Source: Rhizaria sp. SCN 62-66
Taxonomy: Eukaryota; Rhizaria, unplaced
Length of the DNA: 64,000 nt
Reading direction: 5' to 3'
Assembly (NCBI GenBank): GCA_001724265.1
Contig: MEDY01000105.1
Location: 32,892-96,891 of the forward strand
The notes under the pieces are model-generated. The model was not told the DNA's origin. It saw nothing but the letters and a program-made list of their open reading frames with translations, and did no database searches. Below, one piece after another: positions 53,131 to 64,000 of this stretch. Position numbers and translations under genes: made by a program. Position 1 is the first letter of the stretch. Every line of letters starts with the position of its first letter.

Positions 53131-56100
53131 TTAGATGTCATCGGTCTCAGCGACCGCGACGGCGTCCTCGCTGTGGGCAGCGGCGGAGTAGCCGTTGTTG
53201 GTGGCAGCAGCCTTGCCCATGGCAGCGATGACGTTGGCGTCAAGGGCGTAGGCAGTGAGGGCGCGGTCACGCTTGTCGTCGCCGAGGGACTCAGCGCGGG
53301 AAGACGCGCAGCAGACGCCGAAGATGGACGTGACGAAGAAGATGAAGGGCTTCACAGCGAAGACCTCAACACCGATGGCCGCGAACGCGGAGCCGATCCA
53401 CTTGCCGGGGGTGGTGGACACGGTCTGGCCGAGCTGGATGCCGAACGCGCAGATGAGCACGCACATGCCGACAGCCCAGGCGAGGAGGACGAAGTAGGCA
53501 GCGAAGGCAGCGGCATTGGACTCGGTGCCCTTGGCGGAGAGCGTGGCGAGCACGTGCTCCTCCTGGAGAACGATGACCTGGCGCAGGAGCGAGTTCATCT
53601 CCAGGACCTGGCCGGAGGCCTTGGCCTGGAGGATCTGGCGGTAGAGCTCCGAGTGCGCGGGGTTGAGCGAAGCCTTGAGCGACGCCTGATCCTCCTTAGC
53701 GAAGAAGTCGGACGTGCCGAGCTCGTGCAGAGCAACGAGCTCGAAGGCGTAGCGATAGACGAACTTCTTCACACCGGCCTGGTGAGTCGAGTTGAGCAGG
53801 GTCTTGAAAAGGAAGGAGACAAAGACCATGACAACAGCGGCAAGGAACATGACGCCACCGTAGTTGTCGATGTCGGTGCGGGCATCAACGCCGCCCCAGA
53901 ACATCGCGGTGAGCGCGAAGCCGGTGAGGTAGACGGTGAGCGCGCCCCACATGCGCGGCACAGAGGAGACGTTGTCGAGCATGTTGCGGGCAAAGACGGA
54001 GTAGAGGAGGTGGTAGTCGGCGAGGACCATGCCGGTGCGCTTGAAGATGTAGTCGCAAGTCGAGGCATCGTTGGGCAGGGGCGCAACGATGGGGGACTTA
54101 CCGGCGGTCCACTGCTCGACGAGAGCCTTGGCGGCGTCGGCCTTCTTGGAGCGGTCAACGAAGTACGCGATCACGGTGAAGACGATGAGGACACCGATCC
54201 AGACGACGATCATGAAGATCGGGGTGCGGTTCGCGTCGAGGGACGAGCGGGAGAGCGTGAGCCAGTCGACGGGCTCGGCGACAGCGGCAGGGGCGACGCC
54301 GGCCATGGCGGCGAAGGTGGTGAGGTGAGAGCACACGCACACGGTCTCGGTCGCGGAAGACGAGCGGAGCGCGCAGCCGGCCTGCGACCAGGAGGAAGTG
54401 ATGGAAACCTTGGTGACGTCCTCGGTAGCGTCCTCGTTGAAGAAGCGGCACGCGACATCGTTGGAGATGACGCCGACGAGCTTGGCCTCGTGCTTCAGGG
54501 TGACGACGACCTCGGAAATGGAGGAAGTGTCGATCTGCTCGCCGTCAACGGTGACGAACTCGAGGCCGGAGATCTCGGACGAGGAGCCGGCATCGTTGGC
54601 AACGCCGATCGAGGCAGCGAAGCCCTGGTGCGCGATGGTGGTGGTGATGGCCTTGACCTGGGTGATGCCGCGGGCAGTGAGGCCGTCGAAGAAGTCGCGG
54701 GAGACGGTGATGGCGCCCGTGGAGAACTTGGAGGCAGCAGCGGCGGGGGACGAGACGGTCACGGAGACTGAAGCAACGGAGGCCGAGTGGGAGTTGGTGT
54801 TGGCGGACGTGGCGGAAGCAATGTAGCGGGCAAGCGCGGCGAACGCCTTGAAGACGGAGAGGTTCTCGTGGGCATCGCCATTGGCAGCAGAGGCAACGAT
54901 GGTGTCATCGATGATCTCCATGAGCGAGGTGGCGGCGGACACGGTCAGGCCGGTAGAGTCGGCGACGGCGGCAGCGAGCGACTTGGCGAGCGTGATGATC
55001 TGCTCGCGGAGCTCGGCGTTGGACTGCGTGCCGTGCGCGATGGTGGCGAGCACGGAGAGCGCGGTGGTGGAGCCCTGGATGCCGGGGTAGGAGAGGGCGT
55101 CGAAGTCGTTCAGCATGGGGATGTTGTCCGCAAGGGTGTTGAGCAGAGTGGCACGGATCGAGGTCGCGTTGGCGACGTCGGTCGAGTCATCGAGGTCGGA
55201 GGCGATCGCGGTGATGCTCTGGGTGAGGCCAGCGGCGTCCTGGCTGTGAGCGGCCTCGGCGAGGCGCTCCATGGAAGCAGCGCCGGCGCCGACGGTAGAC
55301 ACAACGGTGAAGGTAGTCTCAGCAACCTCGCCGTAGATGTCGGAGACTGTGACAGTGAACTGGTGAGTGCCACGGGCAAGGAGCGCGTAGTAGACGCCGG
55401 TGGACGTAGTCGCCACAGTGGTCATCGCGCCGCGAACAGCCTGCTTGAAGACGTAGACGAGAGGGGACTCGTCGGACGTGCAGGTGATCTTGTACTCCTG
55501 GGTCTCGGCGGCGAACTCGCTGGAACAGACTGGGGCAGCGGGGGCCTTGTTGATGATGAGGTCAACAGAGACAGACGCGGTGCCGACGTTAGTGCCAGAA
55601 ACATCCAAGAAGGAGAACTCACCAGTGCAGATGAAGCTGTCGGCGTTGACGATGGCAGCGGCGAGGGTCTGGGGCGAGATGACGAGCGCGGACACGTCGG
55701 CGACGTCGGCGTCGAGCAGGTTGGGGCACGACCAGACCGAGGTCGAGGTGATGTCGGCGGCGAGCCCGACGTTGGCGACGATCTGCACAGGCGCAGTGAC
55801 GAGGTTGACGTACGCGAGACGGCCAGCAGAGGTCATGGTGCCGAAGCCAGAGACGGTGACGCCGTTGATGGCAAACTGGGCAGCAGAAGCAGTGGTGAGG
55901 TCGACAACGACGTTGCGGCTAGTAGACTCACCGTTCTTGGTGGCAACGATGCCGAAGGAGACGACGGCGTTGGCGCCGAGGGCCATGAGGTCATCGCGGT
56001 GGACGGAGAGCTGAGCCGCGACGCCGGAGTAGGAGCCATCGACGTTGATGTCAGAGCAGCGCGAGGTGACGCCGCCGACGGTGGCAAAGCACACCCAGCG

Positions 56101-59100
56101 GAAGGTCATGCCGGTGGAGCCCGCGGGGAGGTTGGCGGGGTCGTATGACTTGCTAGCGTCGAGGGTAAGGATGTCCGAGGGCGATGAGGCGAAGACGGCG
56201 GCGGTGCAGCCGGCGGTCGAGGAGCACGCCTGGCCGTTGACAACGACCACGGGGGCCGAGTTGAGCACAGTCACGACCACAGTCTGCGAGACGTCGTGGG
56301 ACGCGGGGAAGGAGCCCTGCTGAATCGCGGTGGCAGTGAAGGTGTACGTGCCAGCAGCGAGCGAGAACGCAGGGAGGTTGAAGTTGGCGCCAGTGCCAAC
56401 GACGTTGCCGTTGCGACTCCACTGGATGGCGACCTTGGAGCCGGACGCGGCACAGGGGGAAGAGGCGGCAGTGGCGGAGAGCACGAGGGGCTGCGAGCTG
56501 AAGATGGACGCGGTGTTGGAAGAGACACGGATCGACGGCACGTTGGAGTCGGCGAGGTTGAACGAGATGATCGACGACGCAGTATTGCGGACCCAGTTGC
56601 GGACGGTGACGCGGACCTCGTTGCTGATGGACGTGGAGAAGATTGCGCGGACCTCATCGGCAGTAAACGAGACCTTGGGGATCATCTGGTCCGAGTCGAC
56701 GTTGGCCATGTGGTACGACTTGACGCCGGCCTCACGGGCCACAACGGCAGCGAACGCAGCCTTCTGATCGTCAGTGCCCGAGACGAGCTCGAAGCTATAG
56801 GCGAGGGGAGCACCGTTGGCGCCAGTGGAGGCGCTAGCATCGATGGTGAAGGCAGCGCACGTGGTGGCCTCGGTGGTGGACACAACAGCAGCAAGGAGGT
56901 TGGTTTTATCGGTGATATCGACGTACTTGAGGCCACTGCCAAGAGTGACCTCAGCAACCTCAGCGGAATGGATCAGCGAGGCTTCGATGGCGATGGCGCG
57001 GCCACGGAGACGGAAGCCGTCAGCGAGGTTGATGGTGATCTTCTCAGGAGAGAAGGCGCAGGTTGCACGGTCGCCGAACTGGTAGTTGGCGGCGGGGAAG
57101 ACGCTCTTGCACTGGAAGTCGCTCGCGACATTGTCAGAGTAGTCCTCACGGACAACGGCTCCGTTGGAGTAGCTGCGGACGGCGCGCGAGAAAGACACCC
57201 GAGCAGTGGCACCCTTGAAGGGGATCTCGATAACCATCGCATTGTTGGCATCGGCAATCAGAGAAGCTTCAGTGACCTGAAGCTTGGGGATGCAGACGGA
57301 GCCAGAGGACCAAACGCCAGCAGCGCACGTCACATCCTGGTTGGCGGGGTTAGCGTGGACGAAACCCTGGTCGCAAACGATGGTGCCGCTGGTGCCCGAC
57401 GGGTAGTACTGAGGGCTGTTGGTGAGCGGGTCGCTCGTGAACAGGACGGTGTGGTTACGGTCGTCGGGCGTGCGCGCTGTCCGGTAAGCCAGGCAGGGGC
57501 GCAGAGCGCACTTGGGCAGAGAGCGATGAGCAGTGCTATTAGCGTTGACCATGATCTTGGTGTAGTTGTACGCGGGAGTCCAGTCGCCGGTAGGAGAGCA
57601 CTGAACGAGGTCCTCGCCGTCAATCATGTACGAGTCCTCCCGAATGTTGCCAGTCGCGCATGACACAGCAAAGATGTCGCCGACAAGGGGAGGGCGAGCA
57701 GCGTTAACAATGTTGAGCTTGATGTTGTTGGCAGCAGGGAGCGTGAGCGGGCATTGAACGACGGGGAGGCAGATGGTGCTGGGGGCGCTGGCGCTGGCGA
57801 TGTCGGGGTACGACCAGGCGCCATGGCGGCACTCGACGGTCGCCGGAACACCCGCAGCGAGCTTGTAGCCGTAACTGCACACAATGTCAGCAACAAGGCC
57901 GGTCGAGTTGCCAGTGACCTGGGTGGCCCCATCAGTAGACTTGTTGTACGAGACGACCGGAACAACAGAGCCCGAGGCGCCGAGCGAAGGGATTGCGCAC
58001 GAGGTAGGAACGCAGTCCGAAACAGTGTTCTCGACAGCGCCATCAAAAGGCTCAATCGCGTCGGTGCCGACTGCACGCTTGACCCAGATGCCGTCGGAGC
58101 TGAGAATGCCGGTCATCTTGTCGTAGTTGGTCTCGCAAGTGAGGTAAGTGCCGTGGACGCGGATGTTGCCAGCGGCGCAGGCGGGCTGGGAGGCCGTCGA
58201 GCCGATGTAGTTGTTGGGGGCCGTGTAGCCAGTGGGCGGCGCGGGGCACGACACGGGCACGCAGTTCGCGGGCGCGGAGGTCTTGCCCATGCTGTACTTG
58301 CCAGTAGAGGGGTCGCACTCGATGAAGGGCTCAACACTCTCGCTGAGACGAATCGGGAACGCGGTGTTGGCGGCGCACTTAAGATCAATGCGGTCAGGGT
58401 TCACATCCAGGAGCTGCGCCATGTCAAGACGAGCGTTGGCGTAGCCGGTGATCGTAACGAGCTCGGTGGCCGTGGGGAGAGCGCACGAGGTGTAATAGCA
58501 CTGACTGACTGAGGCGATACTGTTGTCATTCATATCAACCCACTCAGCCTTCTTGGCAATAGTGTCAATGTTGCACTTAAAGAGGATGGTCTTAAACTTG
58601 TCGCCAGAGTTTACCTTAAGCACGCGGTTGTCGCCGCATGTGTACGCGTAGACGGCGCCGTGCGAGCGGGCCTGGCTCGCGGTGTCCACGTTGTTGGCGC
58701 CCTGGCGAACGAGGTAGACAGACGCGGTGAGGTTCGCGTTGGCGGAGTTGGTGGCGTTCACGAACGCGGGCACGGTGGTGATGACGGGGCAGGTGAGCGG
58801 TTGGCACGACCAGTCGGCAGCAACAAAAGGATCCGAAGCTGAGTCCACCCAGTTGTAGCCGGAAACATCCTTGCAGCTGGCGGTGAACGAGGGCAGGGCC
58901 GCACCAGCCGTGTTGACGAGCTGGTAGTTGTCGGGGCAAGTGAGGGTGAAGGAAGCAGGGACCTCGTCAGCGCCGGTGGCAACGCTGGCAGCCGTGGGGT
59001 TGAAGCCGGGCATGGGGACGCCGAGACCGTTGGCCCACTGGACCTGGACGGCGCTGGCCGACGATTCTGACTGGGGGAGCTCGGGAGCCGCACACTTCAT

Positions 59101-62100
59101 CGAGCACGCGGGGAGAATAGCTGGGTCGTCGTCGGAGTTCTTGACACGGAGTCCATCCCCCTTGTTGATACAAGTGAGCGTGAGAAACGTAGGGTAGTGG
59201 AACGGGGCGACGCACCTGACTGTGATGTCAGTGTTGGACAGGACAACACCGTCAAACTTGACGATGTCGCCGCGGGTGGCGTAGTAAGAGTCAGTGGTGG
59301 CGATGTCGTTGAGAACGATGTTAGTAGTAGGATTAGCAACAGTGAGGCGGAAGTCGTTATCGTCAGCCTGCACGGCGAGATAAGAGTCGCGGATGTAGCA
59401 CCTATTGACAGCGCAAACGGAGTCAAGATCTGCGTCATCGAGATCCCACTGGGGCACGTAAGGAGCCACATCATCGGTCTTCTTGAGCACGCAGCGCAGG
59501 GGAGCCGAGCGGGGCACATAGCCGGACTTGCAGGCAGGCGTGATGTGGTTACCGATAGGGTGCGAGAAGTTCATAACGGCCGCAGCGAAGTCCCAGGTGT
59601 TGTAGGGCTCGACGTTCGTGGACCGGCCGAACACGTCCTTCAGGGGGGGGCACATGATAGGCAGGCACTGGAGCGATTTGGCAACCAGACCAAGGTACTT
59701 GAAATCACCGCCGACGCACTTGACGCTCGGGACATCCTGGTCAACAAACACGGGCAGGTCCGCGCCGGTAATGATAGCAGCCGCAGTGCCAGCAGGGCAC
59801 TTGAAAGGCACGGTGGTGTTATCGAGCACGAGGTATTGGAACGAGTTGGAGGGAATGTCTTGCGTGACGACTTCGTCGTAGGGGTAGTACATGCGGACGT
59901 TGGACGCAGTGGGGTCAAGCGGCGGGAAACCGTTGACAGACCACAGAGGATTCGCGTTGAAGGAAGCGGTCCAGTAAAGGATATCTGTGGGTAGCTCGTT
60001 GTCCTTAGCAAAGTAGTTAAGGAAGTGGACCGCGGGGGTGATCAGGCAGCTGTCAGCAGGAGCAGAGTCCGCGCACTTATCAGCTACCACGTCACCAAAT
60101 TCACGGAGGACAGGACTGTTGTAAGTGCTGTCGAGCACACACTCCCAGCCGCTAGTAGGGCGCTCCGAGCTCTTGCACTCGGCAAAGATGTTGGTGCCAA
60201 GGGGAACCTCAGTGCCAAGCAGGTGCTTGGGGAAGAATTCGGGATCGAACCAAGTCAAATCGGAAGCGAGGAGAGGAATCTTGCACTTCTTGGGCATGCA
60301 GCCCGTGCCAGTAGGACCTGGAGAATCCCATGAGCCTCCTGAGGTGCATACCACACCAGCGGTGACGAACTCATGGGTGGCGTTGCACGATAACTGATTG
60401 AGTGTGGTGCCTGCAATGACAGCCGTGGGGCGCGCCTCGGGCATAAAAGTGACTTTGTTGGTGGGGTTGCTCTCGAGGGAGGTCGTGATCGAGCCATCGT
60501 CATTGAGAGAGCACACATTCGCCGCGCAGGCGAAATCAGATGAGCCCACAACAGTGCCCGCAGTCTTAGAGCCATCGCGAACATAGATCCAGTCGCCGTC
60601 TTCGTTGCACTCAATCTCGCTGAGATCATCGTAGACAGCACCGCTAGAAGTCAGCAGGCCATCGTTGAACTGGCAGATAGGGCGCGCACGGGTGCCGGTG
60701 AGATATGAAGGCACAATGGCGGCCGGGTCGACGAGACCGCTGGTGAGAACGTTGGTAGCATCGTAGTGCAGGAACTGGTAGAGCGCGTTGGGGGTGGGGG
60801 TAAGGCAGTTCTTGGTGCACGTGTAGTCAGCCGGGTTCGTGTTGGTGAAGAATGTCGCGGAGCCACTCCCGTCATTCAGGCACGAGACGATGAGCTCGCC
60901 AGACTTGCCCGCAGGGAGCGAGTAGCCCGTCGCGCACTCGTACGTGTGGGCATACACACCAGAGGAGATGGAAACGTCGCTCGGGGCGATAGCGCCTGAG
61001 GTAAATTGGTAAGCAGAAGCAGAAATGGTGAACTTAGTATAGATGTCCTCAAAGCTCGTCTGGCAGTCACCAGCGGTAGAGGCGGCAGCGGCCTGCGCGC
61101 AGTACAGCGTCTCGGGGACCCACTTGCCAGGGGGTGAACACGACGCGATGGTGGAGCCGTAGTTGCTCAAATCTTGTGAAGAATCGCAACGAAGCGAGAC
61201 GCTAGTGCTGTTACCGACAGGGAGGAGCTCGTACTGGGTTGATGTAAGATCGACGAGAGGGCCATCGAAGCGCTGGAAGGACTTCAAGTTGAGGTCGGAG
61301 ATACTGCACGCGACGGGGGCGAAGAGAACCGAGGCGGCGGGCACGAGGATGCGGGTGCTAGGGTTCTCCACACCGGCGGAATCGACGCACTTGGCGGTGA
61401 TGGTGATGTTCTGAGTCTGGAACTGGCCCGGAGTGGTGGAGTTGAAGTTGTAAGAGCAGTCGAACGGGATCTCCTCGTAGGTACCGGAGGCAGCAACTTC
61501 GATCACTTTGGACGAATCAGTACCAAAGCACTTAACACCCTCACCAAGAGTACCGTCAGAAAGACGAACGTTGACCGCAACGCTGACATACTTACAGATG
61601 TAACTGAGATCAAGCGTTACGTCATCAGTCGTGAAAACAAGTTTGCGGGCAGAATCAGGCTGGTTGGCCTGAATGAGCTCCAGTGTAGGAGAGGAACGCA
61701 CTCCGAACTGGGCGTCAAAGTGGTTTTTGTTGGCGCCCGAGACGTTGCTAATATCGGAGTAGCTTAGGTCAACGAGAACGACATCGGCAACGTCAAAGGC
61801 ATACGAGAGAACCGTGTACATGTCAGTCGTCTCGCCAGTTAAGGAAGAACTCATGGCGGCATCCTTGACAAGGACCGCCTTGATGCGGACACCAATGTCG
61901 GGCTCCGAGCAGGCGAATGCAAACTTAACAGTGTTGACAGTAGCAGTGTCAGAGGTGGGGATCTGAACCTTGATCGCTTTGTCGCCAACGTTGGACACAA
62001 TGTTCCCAGTCATGGTGTACAGAGAGCAAGTATGATTCGCGGTGACAGTATCGGTGACGATAGAGAGCTGAAGTTCGTAGCCGGCAGGAGCGGTGACATT

Positions 62101-62680
62101 GGCATACTCCAGGACGTTGGGCGTCACGTAGTCGCGGTCAGCCACCATAGTGCGGGTGACACTCATGGAAGCGGGGGTGAAGTCAAGGCAGTTGATCGAG
62201 GCATCCTGACTACCAGTGGCAGTGGCCGCCGACTGGGGAATCCAGGTGTTGCCGACGCACTTGAGGTAAGCAGGGTACGGATAGGTCTGGATAGGGCAGC
62301 CCATCGTAAGGAAATCCGTCTGGAACGCGGTGTAGTCAGTGAGAACGTTACACGCCGAGGCGAACGCGAGGCCTGAGGTTGAGGAAGCAAAGGAAGTTGA
62401 TATCAACGGACGAAAAGGAAGGCGAGAAGGAGGGCGAGAACAAATGGATAAAAGGGGTCAACTAGGGACGCAGAAGAGGAGGGCAGGAATAACAAATTGA
62501 ATGCGACTGGAGCCATGTTAAGAGGGTTCTTTGACAACGACAACCTCGTCGCAATGAAGGTTCAAGGTGAAGGCAGTCGGACGTGTAGAAGCGGCGCAAA
62601 ACGGGGTGCGACGTACCGGCGACGGCGATAATACAAAAATACAGCCATCGCTGTACTAATGTAGTAGAGTGCCCAATCAT
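53131..62680 (-). CDS. Giant surface receptor: signal peptide, CCP/sushi repeats, REJ-type region, GPS site, ~5 TM (polycystin-1-like)
   Basis: Model: complement(join(53131..62372, 62617..62680)), 3101 aa, ends TAA. Exon 1 encodes just MIGHSTTLVQRWLYFCIIAVA, an excellent signal peptide, and joins in phase 1 (donor GTACGT) to the large exon. Residues ~30-1800 are Cys-rich with at least ten CCP/sushi-like units (Cys pairs with a late Trp such as GKWVPETLYC, HGAWSYPD, AGVWSSGSVC). Residues ~1850-2400 resemble the REJ/PKD-type region (LDASKSYDP). A GAIN-like part ends in a GPS site CVCSHLTTFAAMAG (~2700), where autocleavage between Leu and Thr is expected. Predicted TM helices: ~2741, 2828, 2857, 2973, 3012. 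TM1-TM2 spacing (~70 aa) is too short for a PLAT domain, and no channel pore is seen. Likely a cell-surface recognition or adhesion receptor (inference). Confidence 0.88.
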
Positions 62681-64000
62681 CTTGATGGGTCTGTGCGAGC
62701 GCAAAGAAAATAAAGAGAACAACGGGGGAGGAACAAGAGTCGAAGAGAGTGAGCGACGCCCAAGGCGGATATCAAGCAAAGAGCGCCGAGCGAATAGATT
62801 CGGTATCGCACAGAACTGGCACATCTATAGACCAATACTAGAAGCGGTGGGTATGTAATGGCATGGCTATCAGAGCAAATCCATGTCGCAGGGAGGCAAG
62901 CAGAGAGGCCCTAATCGAAATGACTGCTCCTGGCCCGAAGCGTTGGCGGAAATGGCTTTCGAGTCGCTGAATGCTCTGCCACGACAGCGGAGCGCTACAA
63001 GGAGTGCCCAATAGGAAGATCTCCCATCGTTGCTTTCCTACCCATGCAGGCGGGTCACTTCCACTCACGTCACAAGCCATATGAGCGTAAACCGAGAGGG
63101 TTGCCCGAGGAGCAATAGACATGGCCGCGGTCGCAATGCGAAAAACGGTCGTCAGTGGACCGAAACAGCCACCGCAGAAAACCATGAAGCATTATTAGAT
63201 AGATAATACGTCATAATATCGTTACATCCTTAACAGATTGAATAGATGCCTCGCCTCACGTCAAAAAGTGCAAAAATTTCATCGCTGATCGCCTTGTCCA
63301 CCCTGGTACCCCCTTACACCACCAGCCCACGCCCTTACATTTCGGGGTGAGCCACCGCCGTGGCTATCTCACAGTCATTTGGGCGTGGTGTCGAGTCGGC
63401 CATTTGGGCGAGCTTTTTGAAAGACTATACCACAATTAATATTTTGTTGGGGGATTTGTTGGTCTATATCTGGATATACCATGCAACATACTGCGCTGTG
63501 GTGGAATTTACACGTCTAACACTAATGCGGCAGCTTGATTCCCAATATGATCTTGCAACTGATTGTCTTGAATGGTTGACGGGGGCCGAGGATAATTGGC
63601 AAGATATACCTCCTGTTTCCTTGTACGTGTAATGTAAATGGAATGTCAGTCGATTGGGAAGTGAGATCTAGTATTAATGAAACGTGTGTTTTATATTTGG
63701 GTCTGTTCGGTATTGTTGTCGCTCAAAAACTCAGAGTTAACACGATACGAAGCAGCATTCTCAAGACAGTGTAACTAACAAGATATACTAAAGTACTTAC
63801 TAGTACAGTATATGTTACGCACGAGATTTTACATAAAGGGACTCTCTCACAGGAAATCCACAGAGAAACGGCACCCAACGACCTCCTAATCTCCCTTTAT
63901 TAGGGTGGTGTTTTCTGTGAACACACACAGAAGGATTCTGTCTTTAAAGTGTGTGTTTTCTGTGTTTAAAGTATCTGTTATCTGAATATAATTCGAATTA
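62681..64000. other. Right end of window, no supported gene
   Basis: 62681-63250 is of mixed composition and would hold the receptor promoter. An ATG-initiated 115-codon minus-strand ORF (62838-63185) has no recognisable domain. From 63400 the sequence is AT-rich. Near the end, TTCTGTG and CACAGAA form a short inverted repeat (63913-63932) beside two copies of GTGTTTTCTGTG (63908-63919 and 63953-63964). Confidence 0.4.

Noticed and set aside
62838-63185. 115-codon minus-strand ORF beginning MVFCGGCFG
   Set aside because: No domain, lower GC than real genes, and located in the receptor's upstream region; too weak to call.
63360-63632. 90-codon plus-strand ORF near the right end
   Set aside because: It begins with GTG, lies in AT-rich sequence and has no recognisable motif.

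Overview
This is a nuclear fragment from a free-living, aerobic, unicellular eukaryote that I cannot place in a named lineage. Coding sequence is very GC-rich and rich in Ala, Gln and Asp/Glu tracts, while spacers and introns are much more AT-rich. Sixteen loci are supported: fourteen protein-coding loci with usable models, two of them (the ALDH7 paralogues) carrying broken frames, an uncharacterised single-exon gene, and one decayed transporter relic. Splicing is sparse. I place 13 introns of about 118-259 nt, and nine of them start exactly with GTACGT.

The most striking property is the genetic code. Four TAG codons lie inside otherwise continuous, in-phase coding sequence: 21226 in a METTL17/RSM22 gene, 28007 and 27500 (minus strand) in one RhoGAP gene, and 33222 in a Cys-rich membrane protein gene. 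Three of the four sit in Gln-rich context. All fifteen gene ends I can read use TAA (13) or TGA (2), and none uses TAG. The simplest reading is that UAG means glutamine while UAA and UGA remain stops. Under the standard code three genes would be wrongly cut into seven pieces.

Layout, left to right. Midasin 3' part (+, ribosome assembly). CIAO2B-like Fe-S targeting factor (-, 3 exons). ABCG transporter relic (+). GH38 alpha-mannosidase of the MAN2C1/Ams1 type (+). Giant METTL17/RSM22-like mitoribosome assembly protein (+, one in-frame TAG). PH-RhoGAP polyQ coiled-coil protein (-, 4 exons, two in-frame TAGs). Pro/Ala-rich two-TM protein with about 50 cysteines in its tail (+, one in-frame TAG). 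Calmodulin/myosin light chain-like EF-hand protein (-, 3 exons). NECAP endocytic adaptor (-, start codon alone on exon 1). Large-subunit catalase with C-terminal domain (-, 3 exons), head to head with an unknown membrane protein (+).

Then come an inverted pair of ALDH7 (antiquitin-like) genes flanking a Qa-SNARE gene, RER1 (-), and a 3101-residue CCP/REJ/GPS surface receptor with a polycystin-1-like membrane region (-). The last 1.3 kb has no supported gene.

The gene set is mostly housekeeping: ribosome and mitoribosome assembly, Fe-S maturation, peroxide and aldehyde detoxification, and the secretory/endocytic system (RER1, syntaxin, NECAP, RhoGAP). There is no sign of a functional gene cluster. 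The two ALDH7 copies carry short deletions whose edges coincide with tracts identical between the copies, which points to an assembly artefact or to gene conversion.
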